From the NCBI RefSeq assembly GCF_041504345.1, contig NZ_CP167894.1, positions 1,116,001 through 1,180,000 of the forward strand: a stretch of DNA of 64,000 nt, given 5' to 3'. A program made the position numbers and the translations under genes. The notes beneath the pieces are model-generated. The model was not told the DNA's origin. It ran no database searches and was given only the letters and a program-made list of their open reading frames with translations. The stretch is from Vibrio sp. BS-M-Sm-2 (GTDB lineage Bacteria > Pseudomonadota > Gammaproteobacteria > Enterobacterales > Vibrionaceae). Within the stretch, counting starts at the first letter, position 1. Each line of letters starts with the position of its first letter. Shown one piece after another: positions 18,347 through 27,390 of the stretch.

Positions 18347-18898
18347 CTACTTCTTGTTACCAGCCTTCATATCTGCTTCTACACGCTGCTCTTCCAGCAG
18401 ACGTTCTTGCTTGCGCTTCTCTTTTATCTCTTTTCTACGACGCTTGAAAAACGATTGTAATTGCTCACGGCACTCTTCCTCTAACAAGCCATGTTCAACG
18501 TCGGCATAGTGGTATGAGGCCTGACTTTCAAACAAATTCAACACTGTACCTGCAGCGCCCGCTTTTAAGTCTGGAGCGCCAAACACAATGCGCTTTACTC
18601 GGCTGTGTAGCAAGGCACCAGCACACATAGGACATGGCTCAAGCGTGACATACAAGGTGGTATCAAGCAGCCGATAGTTTTCTAAGGTTTGGCCAGCTTT
18701 ACGCAAAGTTTCAATTTCTGCGTGTGCCGTTGCATCGTGGCTGCCAATCGAACGGTTCCACCCTTCAGAGATAATCTCCCCATCTTTCACTAATATAGCA
18801 CCCACAGGAACCTCTCCCTCACTCTCTGCTTGCTTAGCTACCTCGATGGCGCGTCGCATGAAGATTTCATCTTGAGGGGTGAATTGATGGTCTGACAA
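18347..18898 (-). CDS. tadA: tRNA-specific adenosine deaminase
   Basis: TadA converts A34 to inosine in tRNA-Arg(ACG), an essential cytosolic reaction. The zinc deaminase motifs are complete: HAEIETLRKAG (His, catalytic Glu) and PCPMCAGALLHSR (two Cys). The TTG at 18896-18898 is chosen as start: GGAG lies six bases upstream, and the product MSDHQFTPQDEIFMRRAIEV aligns with E. coli TadA. The longer frame from an ATG at 18952 adds a hydrophobic, non-conserved 18-residue head with a poor ribosome site. The C terminus is Lys/Arg-rich, longer than E. coli by some 15 residues. Confidence 0.93.
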   Translation of the reverse strand: MSDHQFTPQDEIFMRRAIEVAKQAESEGEVPVGAILVKDGEIISEGWNRSIGSHDATAHAEIETLRKAGQTLENYRLLDTTLYVTLEPCPMCAGALLHSRVKRIVFGAPDLKAGAAGTVLNLFESQASYHYADVEHGLLEEECREQLQSFFKRRRKEIKEKRKQERLLEEQRVEADMKAGNKK

Positions 18899-19038
18899 AG
18901 GGAACTCCAGAAAACAAAGGATTAAAACGAAATTAGGTATGCGGTGAAGCATACCTAATCTTCGTGATAATGAACAATAAAGAGATAATAGACAACAAGA
19001 GACAATGAACGATTGCCGCTTGCTAGTTGGTCGAACTG

Positions 19039-20328
19039 TTAGCTATTAGCGTCTTCTATGCTATCGGCTATTGGCGTCGCTTTGATGCTCACAATGCGAT
19101 TGTTCTCAACAGAGATAATTTCAAACTGCCACTGTTGGTATTGAACAACCTCGCCTGCATCAGGTAATCGTCCTATTAGCCAAGTCACAAGGCCATTCAA
19201 CGTTTGGAAGCTCTCGCTTTCACCCTCAGAATCCGACAGCTCTAAACGGTTTTTCAGTTCACTGATCGGAATCAATCCATCCACCAGCAAACCGTCTTCC
19301 ACTTGCTCAGTCCAAAGATCGTTCGGGTTATTCGATAGTTCGCCAGCAATCGCCTCAAGAATATCGTAATGAGTCACAAGACCTTGAACATCGCCATACT
19401 CGTCGACAATGAATGCCATCTCAGTACCCGACTCTTTAAAGTAGCCAAGTAAACGCAGAGCTTTCATCGATTCTGGAACATAGATCGGTGAGCGAGACAG
19501 CCCCATGATCACTTGAATGCTTAGATTGCCTGCCTGATTCAGCAAGGCTTTGGCTGACACCGTACCCACCACTTTATTGAGGTGATCTTGGCACAATGGA
19601 AACACACTGTGCTTTGATGAACGTAGTTTCTTTAAGATTTGCTCTACTGGTTGGTCGACATCCAAAAAGTCGATGTCTCGACGCGGAGTCATTAAAGAGC
19701 TCACAAGGCGATCATCAAGCTGCAAGATATTACGAATCATCTCTTGTTCGCCGCGTTCAATCACACCCGATTCAGAGCCCTCTTTCACAAGTGCATGGAT
19801 ATCATCTTCAGTTACGCTATCTTCGTCACCACCTCGCCCCATCAACTTGAGAATGCCTTCCGTAGAAGCCGACAGCGCAAACACAAACGGCGTCGCGATT
19901 TTAGATAACCAGAAGATTGGCAGCGCGACTAACACAGCAATGTTTTCAGCTTGAGATTGAGCAAAACGCTTTGGTACCAACTCACCGACAACGATGGCGA
20001 AATAAGTAATACCCACCACCACAACCGCAGTAGACAAGATATTCGCTTGTGTTGGATCGAGTCCCCATAGTTCAAGTTGAACGGCCAGTGGAGCCGATAG
20101 CGTTGCCTCGCCCACAATACCGCTGAGCAGGCCGATTACTGTGATACCGATTTGAATAGTCGAGAGGAAGCGGGTTGGGTTTTCTTTGAGCTCAAGAGCA
20201 ATCTGAGCGGAACGGTGTTTTTCGGCTAAGCGTTTCAGCCGACTATTTTTTGCTGCTACCAATGCAATCTCTGACATGGCAAACAGACCATTTAAAACAA
20301 TTAACCCTACTAAAAGCAGAATTTTCAT
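19039..20328 (-). CDS. CNNM/CBS/CorC family membrane protein (hemolysin-like)
   Basis: A 429-residue protein with an N-terminal CNNM (DUF21) domain of four membrane segments (MKILLLVGLIVLNGLFAMSE, RFLSTIQIGITVIGLLSGIV), a tandem CBS region (LMTPRRDIDFLDVDQPVEQI to AFIVDEYGDVQGLVTHYDIL) and a C-terminal CorC/HlyC domain (FQTLNGLVTWLIGRLPDAGE). Such proteins are linked to magnesium and cobalt efflux or tolerance. Length fits the YfjD/YtfL group; I cannot say which. The ATG at 20328 begins the first membrane segment; the upstream in-frame extension is not protein-like. Confidence 0.88.
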   Translation of the reverse strand: MKILLLVGLIVLNGLFAMSEIALVAAKNSRLKRLAEKHRSAQIALELKENPTRFLSTIQIGITVIGLLSGIVGEATLSAPLAVQLELWGLDPTQANILSTAVVVVGITYFAIVVGELVPKRFAQSQAENIAVLVALPIFWLSKIATPFVFALSASTEGILKLMGRGGDEDSVTEDDIHALVKEGSESGVIERGEQEMIRNILQLDDRLVSSLMTPRRDIDFLDVDQPVEQILKKLRSSKHSVFPLCQDHLNKVVGTVSAKALLNQAGNLSIQVIMGLSRSPIYVPESMKALRLLGYFKESGTEMAFIVDEYGDVQGLVTHYDILEAIAGELSNNPNDLWTEQVEDGLLVDGLIPISELKNRLELSDSEGESESFQTLNGLVTWLIGRLPDAGEVVQYQQWQFEIISVENNRIVSIKATPIADSIEDANS

Positions 20329-20463
20329 GTGGCTTGGATTTCCTAAATTTACCGGCCAACAATTAGCCGTAATCCGGATTATAAGCTGAGTGCCTTTATT
20401 TTGAATATAAAAAGTTTTTGATATAAAAAGTCTTGGATATAAAAAAAATAGAAAAAGATAGCG

Positions 20464-20494
20464 AAAAAAAGCCCGCACATTTCGGTGCGGGCTT
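20464..20494 (-). terminator. Rho-independent terminator of abgT-like gene
   Basis: Read on the minus strand: GCCCGCAC, a six-base loop, GTGCGGGC, then TTTTTTT. It lies 37 bp after the transporter stop. Confidence 0.88.
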
Positions 20495-20530
20495 AGCAAT
20501 GAATAAAGCTTAATATCGCTTAGTTCAATC

Positions 20531-22093
20531 TTACATAGTGTAAGTATAAGGTGCTTGGATACCTAGTGGGATACCAAGAGCCCAGTAAGCTAGCAAGAAC
20601 AAAGACCAACCGATTAGCATGGCAATCGAGAATGGCATCATTAGAGAAGCTAGAGTACCGATACCTGTCGACTTAACGTAGCGCTGACAGTAAACAACAA
20701 CCAGTGGGAAGAACACCATTAGTGGAGAGATGATGTTAGACACTGAGTCACCTACACGGTAAGCCGCTTGAGATAGCTCAGGAGAGATACCCACAACCAT
20801 TAGCATTGGAACTAGGATTGGACCGATAAGCGCCCACTTAGCCGAAGCCGAACCTACAAGCAGGTTAACTGAAGCCGTTAGTAGAATCATACCAACAACC
20901 GTTGCTTCACCAGGAAGGTCCATCGCTTTCAGACCTTCAGCACCGTAAAGCGCAAGCATTGTACCGATGTTTGATTGACCGAATGCAGATAGGAACTGTG
21001 CACAGAAGAACGACATTACAATGTATGCGCCCATCGTAGCCATTGTCTCTGACATTGCTTTGATTACGTCATTGCTGTTCTTGAAAGTACCTGCTACACG
21101 GCCGTAGACGATACCTGGAATGATGAACAGGATGAAGATCAGAGGAACGATAGACTTCATAACTGGAGCAGAGAACGCTGTTAGCTCACCTTCAGGTGAA
21201 CGAAGCGCTGAGTTTTCAGGAACTAGAGCCGCGATAAGCAGACCAATACCCGCAACCATTGCCCAACCAGCGTAACGGAATGCTTTAGATTCGATTGCAG
21301 TGAACGTACCAAGATCAGGTGCCGCTTCTGCATCTTCATCAACTGGCGTATTAGCAAGACGAGGCTCGATAATTTTCTCAGTTACGTACCAACCGATAGC
21401 AACAATAAGAACTGAAGATAGGCCAGTAAAGAAGATGTTCGCTAGAGGGTTAATCACGTATTCAGGGTCAAGAACGTTTGCCGCTGTTTGAGTGAAACCA
21501 GCTAGTAACGGGTCAATACCTGAAGGGATGAAGTTCGCAGAGAAACCACCTGATACACCAGCAAACGCTGCTGCAATACCCGCTAGAGGGTGACGACCCG
21601 CAGCGTGGAAGATGATACCACCAAGAGGGATGACTAGAACGTAACCTGCATCTGCTGCTGTGTGAGACACGATAGCAACAAGGATTAGCATTGGCGTTAG
21701 TAGCTTAGCTGGCGTGAAGTTAAGCATCTTCTTAAGGCCAGTCGTAATGAAGCCTGAAGAGTCAGCAACGCCTACACCTAGCATAGCAACAAGTACGATA
21801 CCTAGAGGTGCGAAGCCTGTGAACGTGGTAACCATATTCGCTAGGAAGCTAGCAAGTGCTTCACCAGTTAGTAGGTTGTTTACTTCAAGAGCAGCACCCG
21901 TTTGAGGGTTGATTAAGTCGAATGAAAGATTCGATAAAAGTGCAGATGCTACCCATACAATAACTAGAGCCCAGAAGAACAGAATTGCTGGATCTGGAAT
22001 TTTGTTGCCGGCGCGTTCAATGAAGTTTAGAAAGCGGTCCATACCACTGATCTTCTCAGTCGATGGTGCTTTTTTTACGGCTTGGTTACTCAT
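20531..22093 (-). CDS. AbgT family transporter
   Basis: A 520-residue inner membrane protein with about eleven hydrophobic segments. It belongs to the AbgT family (p-aminobenzoyl-glutamate import in E. coli AbgT; sulfonamide efflux in MtrF-like members). Supporting sequence: MDRFLNFIERAGNKIPDPAI at the N terminus, SHTAADAGYVLVIPLGG and NLLVGSASAKWALIGPILVP. The ATG at 22093 has GGAG five bases upstream, whereas the longer frame lacks a ribosome site. The substrate is not determined by sequence. Confidence 0.92.
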   Translation of the reverse strand: MSNQAVKKAPSTEKISGMDRFLNFIERAGNKIPDPAILFFWALVIVWVASALLSNLSFDLINPQTGAALEVNNLLTGEALASFLANMVTTFTGFAPLGIVLVAMLGVGVADSSGFITTGLKKMLNFTPAKLLTPMLILVAIVSHTAADAGYVLVIPLGGIIFHAAGRHPLAGIAAAFAGVSGGFSANFIPSGIDPLLAGFTQTAANVLDPEYVINPLANIFFTGLSSVLIVAIGWYVTEKIIEPRLANTPVDEDAEAAPDLGTFTAIESKAFRYAGWAMVAGIGLLIAALVPENSALRSPEGELTAFSAPVMKSIVPLIFILFIIPGIVYGRVAGTFKNSNDVIKAMSETMATMGAYIVMSFFCAQFLSAFGQSNIGTMLALYGAEGLKAMDLPGEATVVGMILLTASVNLLVGSASAKWALIGPILVPMLMVVGISPELSQAAYRVGDSVSNIISPLMVFFPLVVVYCQRYVKSTGIGTLASLMMPFSIAMLIGWSLFLLAYWALGIPLGIQAPYTYTM

Positions 22094-22391
22094 TGTAACT
22101 CCATATGTGATGTTGTTTTGTTTAGGCCTAATATAAGTTTTGACCACGGCCTATTGGTACAGCACATATTCTATTAAAGTCGTTGTTAAAAAGCACAAGA
22201 TTCCACCTAATTTTCCATAAATGGAGACATATTTTGCAAAAATACCATACAACCACAACAATATAAAAACACAAAAAACACCATTCCATATACAGAGTTT
22301 TAACTAGCACGCAAACAATGTCCGAGGAGTGAAAATTATCAGTAAAAGAAGTGGCATGAGCCTTGGCATGCAGTAAACGTTTGCTTGAAGG
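22094..22391. other. Spacer between abgT-like gene and pilin operon end
   Basis: About 300 bases, AT-rich, with the abgT promoter presumably on the minus strand. GTAAACGTTTGC near 22374-22387 is weakly PurR-like. I see no gene. Confidence 0.4.
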
Positions 22392-22841
22392 TCAATCAAA
22401 CTCACTGTATTTGGAGAGCATAGTTTCGAGGTAAATACTTTGCGCATGGTTCATACGATCTCGCCATGCAATTGTGACAGTAATATTTTTTAACGCATCG
22501 GACAAAGCACCGCCTGCATTAGTCACTTCACAGGTCATGGCATAGGCAGAACCCGACAAACCGGATAAAGGATCTGAACTGCCTCTATTGAGACAGTGAC
22601 TCGCCTGATTTAGTTCCGAAAAAGGAATTAAACCTACCGCCCCACTTGCATTAGATACCCGAGTTCGATAATACTCCATCTGCCTTTCAGCAAAATGCAG
22701 CGCCTCTACGCTGTGGAGCGCAAAATCCGATTTTTGTTCAGCGTAGACCTGCAATTTAACCAGACCTAACGAGGCAACGCCAATCAACAGAAAAGAGATA
22801 AGAACCTCTATCAAGCTAAAACCTGAGTTCTTAGAAATCAT
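22392..22841 (-). CDS. pilV: Type IV pilus minor pilin, PilV-like
   Basis: A 149-residue prepilin with the class III leader MISKNSG and mature N terminus FSLIEVLISFLLIGVASLGL, including Glu5. The leader ends in Gly, as prepilin peptidase requires. PilV-type minor pilins prime or regulate assembly of type IV pili. The ATG at 22841 has AGGA eight bases upstream and overlaps the 3' end of the preceding gene by 11 bp, showing translational coupling. It is the last gene of the minus-strand operon fimT-pilW-pilX-pilV. Confidence 0.85.
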   Translation of the reverse strand: MISKNSGFSLIEVLISFLLIGVASLGLVKLQVYAEQKSDFALHSVEALHFAERQMEYYRTRVSNASGAVGLIPFSELNQASHCLNRGSSDPLSGLSGSAYAMTCEVTNAGGALSDALKNITVTIAWRDRMNHAQSIYLETMLSKYSEFD

Positions 22842-24171
22842 TCCATGATCCTCGCTTCCACTGATAAGTTGAAGGCAGATCAATCGGATTAGAATCCGCA
22901 CGAAAATCTAAGTCCATGTCACCAACAATGGTCGTCACACCTGCAGGTGAATCAAAAATAAGGCCACCAGAAGGCAAACCAGATGCAAACTGAATCCCGA
23001 CACTTTTTTTGACGACACTGGCGTTATCTATGTCTTTAATAAAAGGCGCAAATACGTTATTCGGCAAAAGGTTCTTCCAAAAGTCATCGACACGCGTTTT
23101 TACATGGCTCTTTTGATAATCGACCAAATGATAAATCACTCCGTTGTAAGCCATGGCTCCATTTAGTGCCAACACACCATCTTGCACAACCAACAGCTGT
23201 GATGGATTGATTGTGGCCGCAACCGCAGCATTAATATGGCAGTTGCCTTCAACCCACAGCCCCTTGGTTTGCCCTGCCGTAAAGTGCTCCATAATCTCAG
23301 TGCCGCACTCAGTCGCATTCAATAGCTGAACATGCTTAAACAAATCCGTATCTTGTGACAGGTCGACAATATTTTGCTCGGTTTTAGCAACACCAAAAAA
23401 GGTGTAAAACGGGTTCATATTAGGATCAGGGTTAAAGTCTTTTTGGAAGGGAGGCGGATTCGTTCCTTGAGAGGAATCAGGTGCATAGATTGAATAGCGA
23501 CTTCCCGAATTACCTTTGGGTATCTCCGTTTTATATTCACTGTCACACACGCCATCAAAACCAGAAAACGGACCATCCGCACTTGGGTCGAGCACTTCTA
23601 AGCCTAACGTTTGTCCTGAATCACCATGCATTGAATCGTATTGGTAAGTAAAAAGGTCGGCAAAAGTAACACTCACGCATTCATATTCATTACCACTGAT
23701 CGGTTCTTCTTTTACTGTCGGCTTCAGGCTCAAAGTTCCAATAAGTTCGATAGGACCAGTAGACTGAATTGCCCCACTACCGAGCTGAGATCTTTCTCTT
23801 ATTGTCTTAAAAAGTGACTGTACGTTTGAGGATGACGCTACGATGTAAGCGCTAGAAATTGCACTATCCGAGATTTCGATCTGCGGTTTATTTTCGTAAG
23901 GAGAACACCAATCAGAAAAATCTGCAGGACGAGTACTCGCGTCTTTGATATCAGCAATTGTCTTGTCTAATTCAAGTAAGTAGGAGTAGGTACACTCTAA
24001 GCCTCCTTCCGATCGCCAGTGTTCTTGTCTGCCCTGCACTTCATTCTGTGCGACTTTAATTTGATGGAATACACTGCGATACGTGCCTAATGTCACCACT
24101 AAAGCACCAATTAAAAGCACTGACGTAATCAATAACGTCACCACACCACGCTGCTTTCTAAATATCATCAT
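22831..24171 (-). CDS. Large PilX-like minor pilin operon protein
   Basis: A 446-residue protein with an N-terminal membrane segment preceded by a basic head (MMIFRKQRGVVTLLITSVLL), the layout of PilX/GspK-like minor pilins, here without the usual Glu5. The remaining 400 residues are soluble and would be periplasmic or extracellular. They are far longer than classical PilX (about 190) and contain several cysteines (GLECTY, SDWCSPY, EYECVSV, ATECGTE, GNCHIN). I recognise no domain in this part. Its place between pilW and pilV (4-bp and 11-bp overlaps) argues for a role in the pilus tip or priming complex, perhaps as an adhesin-like tip subunit. Confidence 0.7.
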   Translation of the reverse strand: MMIFRKQRGVVTLLITSVLLIGALVVTLGTYRSVFHQIKVAQNEVQGRQEHWRSEGGLECTYSYLLELDKTIADIKDASTRPADFSDWCSPYENKPQIEISDSAISSAYIVASSSNVQSLFKTIRERSQLGSGAIQSTGPIELIGTLSLKPTVKEEPISGNEYECVSVTFADLFTYQYDSMHGDSGQTLGLEVLDPSADGPFSGFDGVCDSEYKTEIPKGNSGSRYSIYAPDSSQGTNPPPFQKDFNPDPNMNPFYTFFGVAKTEQNIVDLSQDTDLFKHVQLLNATECGTEIMEHFTAGQTKGLWVEGNCHINAAVAATINPSQLLVVQDGVLALNGAMAYNGVIYHLVDYQKSHVKTRVDDFWKNLLPNNVFAPFIKDIDNASVVKKSVGIQFASGLPSGGLIFDSPAGVTTIVGDMDLDFRADSNPIDLPSTYQWKRGSWNDF

Positions 24172-24791
24172 TGCCAGTTCCTCTGCTTAACGGAAACCGA
24201 AACAGATTTGGAAACACCTGCGGTTGGGATTGACGCTGTAATACTGATATCAGTGAGCGTGCTCTTGATAGAATTCTGCTCCAATACTTGGGAATTAATG
24301 CTGAACTCATCAACATCAATGAGATTGTCATCGAACAGTGAGTAACATCCAGTAACCTCATGAAATGTAGGAATTGCCTCCGATACAGTGGTGCCCTTCT
24401 CACATATTTGCAGTTTGGTTCCATTTTTTCTGTAAACGATATTTCGATGTTCTTTACTTGCGCTTGAGCCCTCTCGGAAGTAAACAAAACCAACGGCAAC
24501 ACCGCCACTCACTTGGATGGTGTTACTCGCTCCAGACAGCTTGATTGAGTAACCATTAGAACCATCATAGCCCGCCCGTTGGATATCCTCCTTCATCACC
24601 TGCATCGTGCTTGTTAGGTTTTGTAGCAGCAATAATTCAATGCCTTTGTCTTTGGCTATTCTCTGCCCTGTTATAAAAACACTACCGATAATCGAAATCG
24701 CGAACACACCAATCGCAGACGCCACCATTAACTCAATTAATGATGTGCCTTGCTGCTTGCTAAGAGCTACCGTTGTCGATTTAACACGCAT
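24168..24791 (-). CDS. pilW: Type IV pilus minor pilin, PilW-like
   Basis: A prepilin of about 207 residues. A leader ends in KQQG, then TSLIELMVASAIGVFAISII with Glu5, the PilW pattern. The middle has DIQRAGYDGSNG, typical of PilW. The start is uncertain: ATG codons at 24800, 24794 and 24791 are all in frame and none has a clear ribosome site. All of them overlap the end of the upstream gene. It overlaps the downstream pilX-like gene by 4 bp (ATGA). Confidence 0.82.
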   Translation of the reverse strand: MRVKSTTVALSKQQGTSLIELMVASAIGVFAISIIGSVFITGQRIAKDKGIELLLLQNLTSTMQVMKEDIQRAGYDGSNGYSIKLSGASNTIQVSGGVAVGFVYFREGSSASKEHRNIVYRKNGTKLQICEKGTTVSEAIPTFHEVTGCYSLFDDNLIDVDEFSINSQVLEQNSIKSTLTDISITASIPTAGVSKSVSVSVKQRNWQ

Positions 24792-25287
24792 CATAGCCAT
24801 ACTGCGCACTCGACTCACCGCACACCTTAATTCGCCCTGGAGGGCTGGATAATTTGATCAAAACCCGATCGGTTGAAGCCGTATTAGGAGCTAAATAGAG
24901 AGTCCCACGAGCAGGCCTCCCACGAACGCTCTCAAAAGTAATTCTGTCTCCGGTGTAATTATGAGAAAAAGAAAGGTCACGAAAAGGTTCACCCGTCAAC
25001 TGCAGTAAGGTTTCTCCTGACAAGTCTTCGGTCGGTTTTAACCAAATAGTCCAATCTCCAGTTGATTGCTCTTCATTTTTATCCATAGAGAAATGAACCC
25101 AAAGATCTTGATTCCTTTTTACTGATTCTGACTTGGCCTGAATAAGGAAACCATTCAACTCGCTAGCCAATCGCTGCATCTTCACAGTTTGCGTTACTGA
25201 ACTAAAACTCGGGGCAGCCGTCGCTATCAGTATCGATAACACCGACACCGTGATTAAAAGCTCTAATAAAGTAAACCCGCGAGTCAT
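24781..25287 (-). CDS. fimT: GspH/FimT family pseudopilin
   Basis: A 168-residue prepilin with the short leader MTRG and mature FTLLELLITVSVLSILIATA (Glu5). This is followed by the GspH/FimT pattern (RLASELNGFLIQAKSESVKR, and RGRPARGTLYLAP near the C terminus). It heads the minor pilin operon on the minus strand and is divergent from a pilE-like gene 102 bp away. GGGAAAT lies upstream of the ATG. Confidence 0.87.
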   Translation of the reverse strand: MTRGFTLLELLITVSVLSILIATAAPSFSSVTQTVKMQRLASELNGFLIQAKSESVKRNQDLWVHFSMDKNEEQSTGDWTIWLKPTEDLSGETLLQLTGEPFRDLSFSHNYTGDRITFESVRGRPARGTLYLAPNTASTDRVLIKLSSPPGRIKVCGESSAQYGYDAC

Positions 25288-25389
25288 TTCCCAATTTCCT
25301 ATGTAATACCGCTCGTAACCGTATTTAATCTTGCGCCGATGCTACCACCGGAGAAAAATAGGCAGAGATATTAAAGGAAACTACTCGCG

Positions 25390-25821
25390 ATGATTCGAAG
25401 AAATATATGCAACAACAACAACTTAAGCATTAGAGGGATGACATTGATCGAATTATTGATCACTGTCGCCATCGTGGGGATACTTGGTGCCATTGCCTAT
25501 CCAAGTTATACGAGCCATGTAATTAAAGCGCACCGAGTCACCGCGATAGCTGATATGACAAAGATACAATTGGAAATGGAGACGCTGTACACGGGGAACT
25601 ATGCATCCGCAGCGGAGAATATTATTTCCGGAGGGACATGTTTGTTTTGCGATACCGACACCAGCCGATACACGTTAGCGATTTCGGCGAGTAGTACAAC
25701 CTATGCAATTCAAGCAGAACCACTTTCACAGCAAGTGAATGATGGATGTTTAAATTCGATTACCGATATATTGGAATTACACCACTCGGGTGTTTCAGAG
25801 CCAGAAGCGTGTTGGAAGTAA
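25390..25821 (+). CDS. pilE: Type IV pilus minor pilin, PilE-like
   Basis: A 143-residue prepilin. The leader is long (MIRRNICNNNNLSIRG) and is followed by MTLIELLITVAIVGILGAIA with Glu5. The C-terminal cysteine pair (CLFCDT, NDGCLN, EACWK) would form the usual D-region disulfide. PilE-like proteins of this kind are minor pilins in vibrios. The residue after the cleavage site is Met rather than Phe. Transcribed divergently from fimT. Confidence 0.83.
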   Translation: MIRRNICNNNNLSIRGMTLIELLITVAIVGILGAIAYPSYTSHVIKAHRVTAIADMTKIQLEMETLYTGNYASAAENIISGGTCLFCDTDTSRYTLAISASSTTYAIQAEPLSQQVNDGCLNSITDILELHHSGVSEPEACWK

Positions 25822-25909
25822 CAAGAGCAACCACCAAAGGGCTCGATAATCTATCTGAGAAATCTAGACTCTTTATTCTCTGAGCTTCTTTCTTTGATCT
25901 ACAGATACA

Positions 25910-25938
25910 AAAAAGCCTGCACACTGGCAGGCTTTAAA
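25910..25938. terminator. Bidirectional terminator between pilE-like gene and dnaJ
   Basis: AAAGCCTGC, short loop, GCAGGCTTT with A and T runs at the ends, between convergent genes. Confidence 0.85.
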
Positions 25939-25957
25939 AGTTTCAAATCACTATCAA

Positions 25958-27106
25958 TTACTTAGTTAGGTCATCGAAGAAGTTTTTCACGCCGCTGAAG
26001 AAACCTTCAGACTTTGGCTTGTGCTTGCTTGCCGCTTCACCACAACATGTTTCTTCGAATTCACGCAGTAGTTCTTTCTGGCGAGAGCTTAGCTTAACCG
26101 GTGTTTCAACCACTAGTTTAACGATTAGGTCACCCACACCGCCGCCACGAACGCCTTTCACGCCTTTGCCACGCATACGGAACATACGGCCCGTTTGTGT
26201 TTCTTCTGGCACTTTAAGGTTTACACGACCATCTAGTGTGGGAACTTCAACTTCACCGCCTAAAGCAGCCATAGAGAAGCTTACTGGCACTTCACAGTAA
26301 AGGTTGTTGCCGTCACGCTCAAAGATGTTGTGCTCTTTTACGTGTACTTGTACGTACAAGTCGCCAGCTGGAGCGCCGTGCTCCCCTGCTTCGCCTTCGC
26401 CAGATAGACGAATGCGATCACCAGTATCAACACCTGCTGGGATCTTAACGTTAAGCGTTTTCGTCTTCTGTTTGCGACCTTGGCCATGACATGAGTTACA
26501 TGGGTCTTTGATGATCTTGCCTTTACCGTTACAAGTAGGACAAGTCTGTTGAACCGCAAAGAAACCTTGGCGCATTTGTACCTGGCCGTGGCCATGACAA
26601 GTACCACACGTTTGTGCAGAAGAACCTGCTTTCGCGCCGCTACCGTCACAAATATCACACTCTACAAGAGTTGGTACTTCGATTTCTTTAGATACACCAC
26701 GAACGGCTTCTTCTAGAGAAAGCTCCATGTTGTAACGCAAATCAGAACCACGTTGTGCGCGCTGTTGACCGCCACCACGACGACCGCCGCCGAAGATATC
26801 GCCAAATACGTCACCGAAGATATCGCCGAAGTCACCTTGGCCACCGCCGCCGAAACCACCGCCGCCGCCCATGCCACCTTGTTCAAAGGCTGCGTGACCG
26901 TATTGGTCGTAAGCTGCTTTCTTTTGAGAGTCAGTTAGGATCTCGTACGCTACTTTTACTTCTTTAAACTTATCTGCTGCGGTCTCGTCACCCTGGTTAC
27001 GGTCCGGGTGGAATTTCATCGCTAAGCGTTTGTACGCTTTTTTAATATCGCGCTCTGATGCATCGCGGCTTACGCCTAATACTTCGTAAAAATCACGTTT
27101 TGACAT
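25958..27106 (-). CDS. dnaJ: Chaperone protein DnaJ
   Basis: A 382-residue class I J-protein. The J domain (residues 1-70) contains HPD in [13 protein letters not shown] Gly/Phe-rich linker ([12 protein letters not shown]) follows. The zinc region has four CxxCxGxG repeats ([32 protein letters not shown]). C-terminal substrate-binding domains follow. It stimulates DnaK ATPase in protein folding. It lies 284 bp downstream of dnaK, a wider gap than usual, filled by several hairpins. Confidence 0.98.
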   Translation of the reverse strand: MSKRDFYEVLGVSRDASERDIKKAYKRLAMKFHPDRNQGDETAADKFKEVKVAYEILTDSQKKAAYDQYGHAAFEQGGMGGGGGFGGGGQGDFGDIFGDVFGDIFGGGRRGGGQQRAQRGSDLRYNMELSLEEAVRGVSKEIEVPTLVECDICDGSGAKAGSSAQTCGTCHGHGQVQMRQGFFAVQQTCPTCNGKGKIIKDPCNSCHGQGRKQKTKTLNVKIPAGVDTGDRIRLSGEGEAGEHGAPAGDLYVQVHVKEHNIFERDGNNLYCEVPVSFSMAALGGEVEVPTLDGRVNLKVPEETQTGRMFRMRGKGVKGVRGGGVGDLIVKLVVETPVKLSSRQKELLREFEETCCGEAASKHKPKSEGFFSGVKNFFDDLTK

Positions 27107-27390
27107 GTTCTAGGTCACCAAAATAATTGCTACTACCGAATGATCACTTCAGTAGTCTGTGTATCAATCTAGATAAAAGTTCTGCCGGCTGAAATGCCGA
27201 ATAAAGCTATTATCTAGATCGACAAGTCTAAATACAAATTTACGGGCGTGAGAGTTACCTCTGACGCCCGTATTAATAAGTCTTCGAGACAAATTTCTAA
27301 GCAGATAGCTTGAGTTCTAGGAGGAAGCGCGGAGCCTACGCTAGTAGGTGAGCACTTCCGACAACGAAATCAGGCTACTCTGTGACGAAA
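27107..27390 (-). promoter_or_regulatory. Structured dnaK-dnaJ intergenic region
   Basis: The 284-base spacer holds at least three inverted repeats. ACTACCGAA pairs with TTCAGTAGT (27132-27156, G-T pair included). ATCTAGATAA pairs with TTATCTAGAT (27167-27219), with an inner CGGC/GCCG. TACGGGCGT pairs with ACGCCCGTA (27241-27272). None has a strong T run on the minus strand, so they look more like processing sites, attenuators or a structured dnaJ leader than a simple terminator. The dnaK-proximal part (27300-27385) is GC-rich, with a possible CGGAAGTG-containing stem. Confidence 0.5.

Noticed and set aside
18309..18509. Plus-strand frames over tadA
   Set aside because: They are antisense shadows of the conserved deaminase gene.
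22373..22388. PurR-like box upstream of the AbgT gene
   Set aside because: Only the core AAACGTTTGC matches and it lies about 280 bp from the start codon; too weak.
26753..26967. Plus-strand frames across the Gly-rich part of dnaJ
   Set aside because: They come from the repetitive Gly/Phe codons read on the opposite strand.
27300..27385. A named dispersed repeat after dnaK
   Set aside because: The GC-rich segment seems familiar, but I cannot tie it to a known family and only one copy is present.
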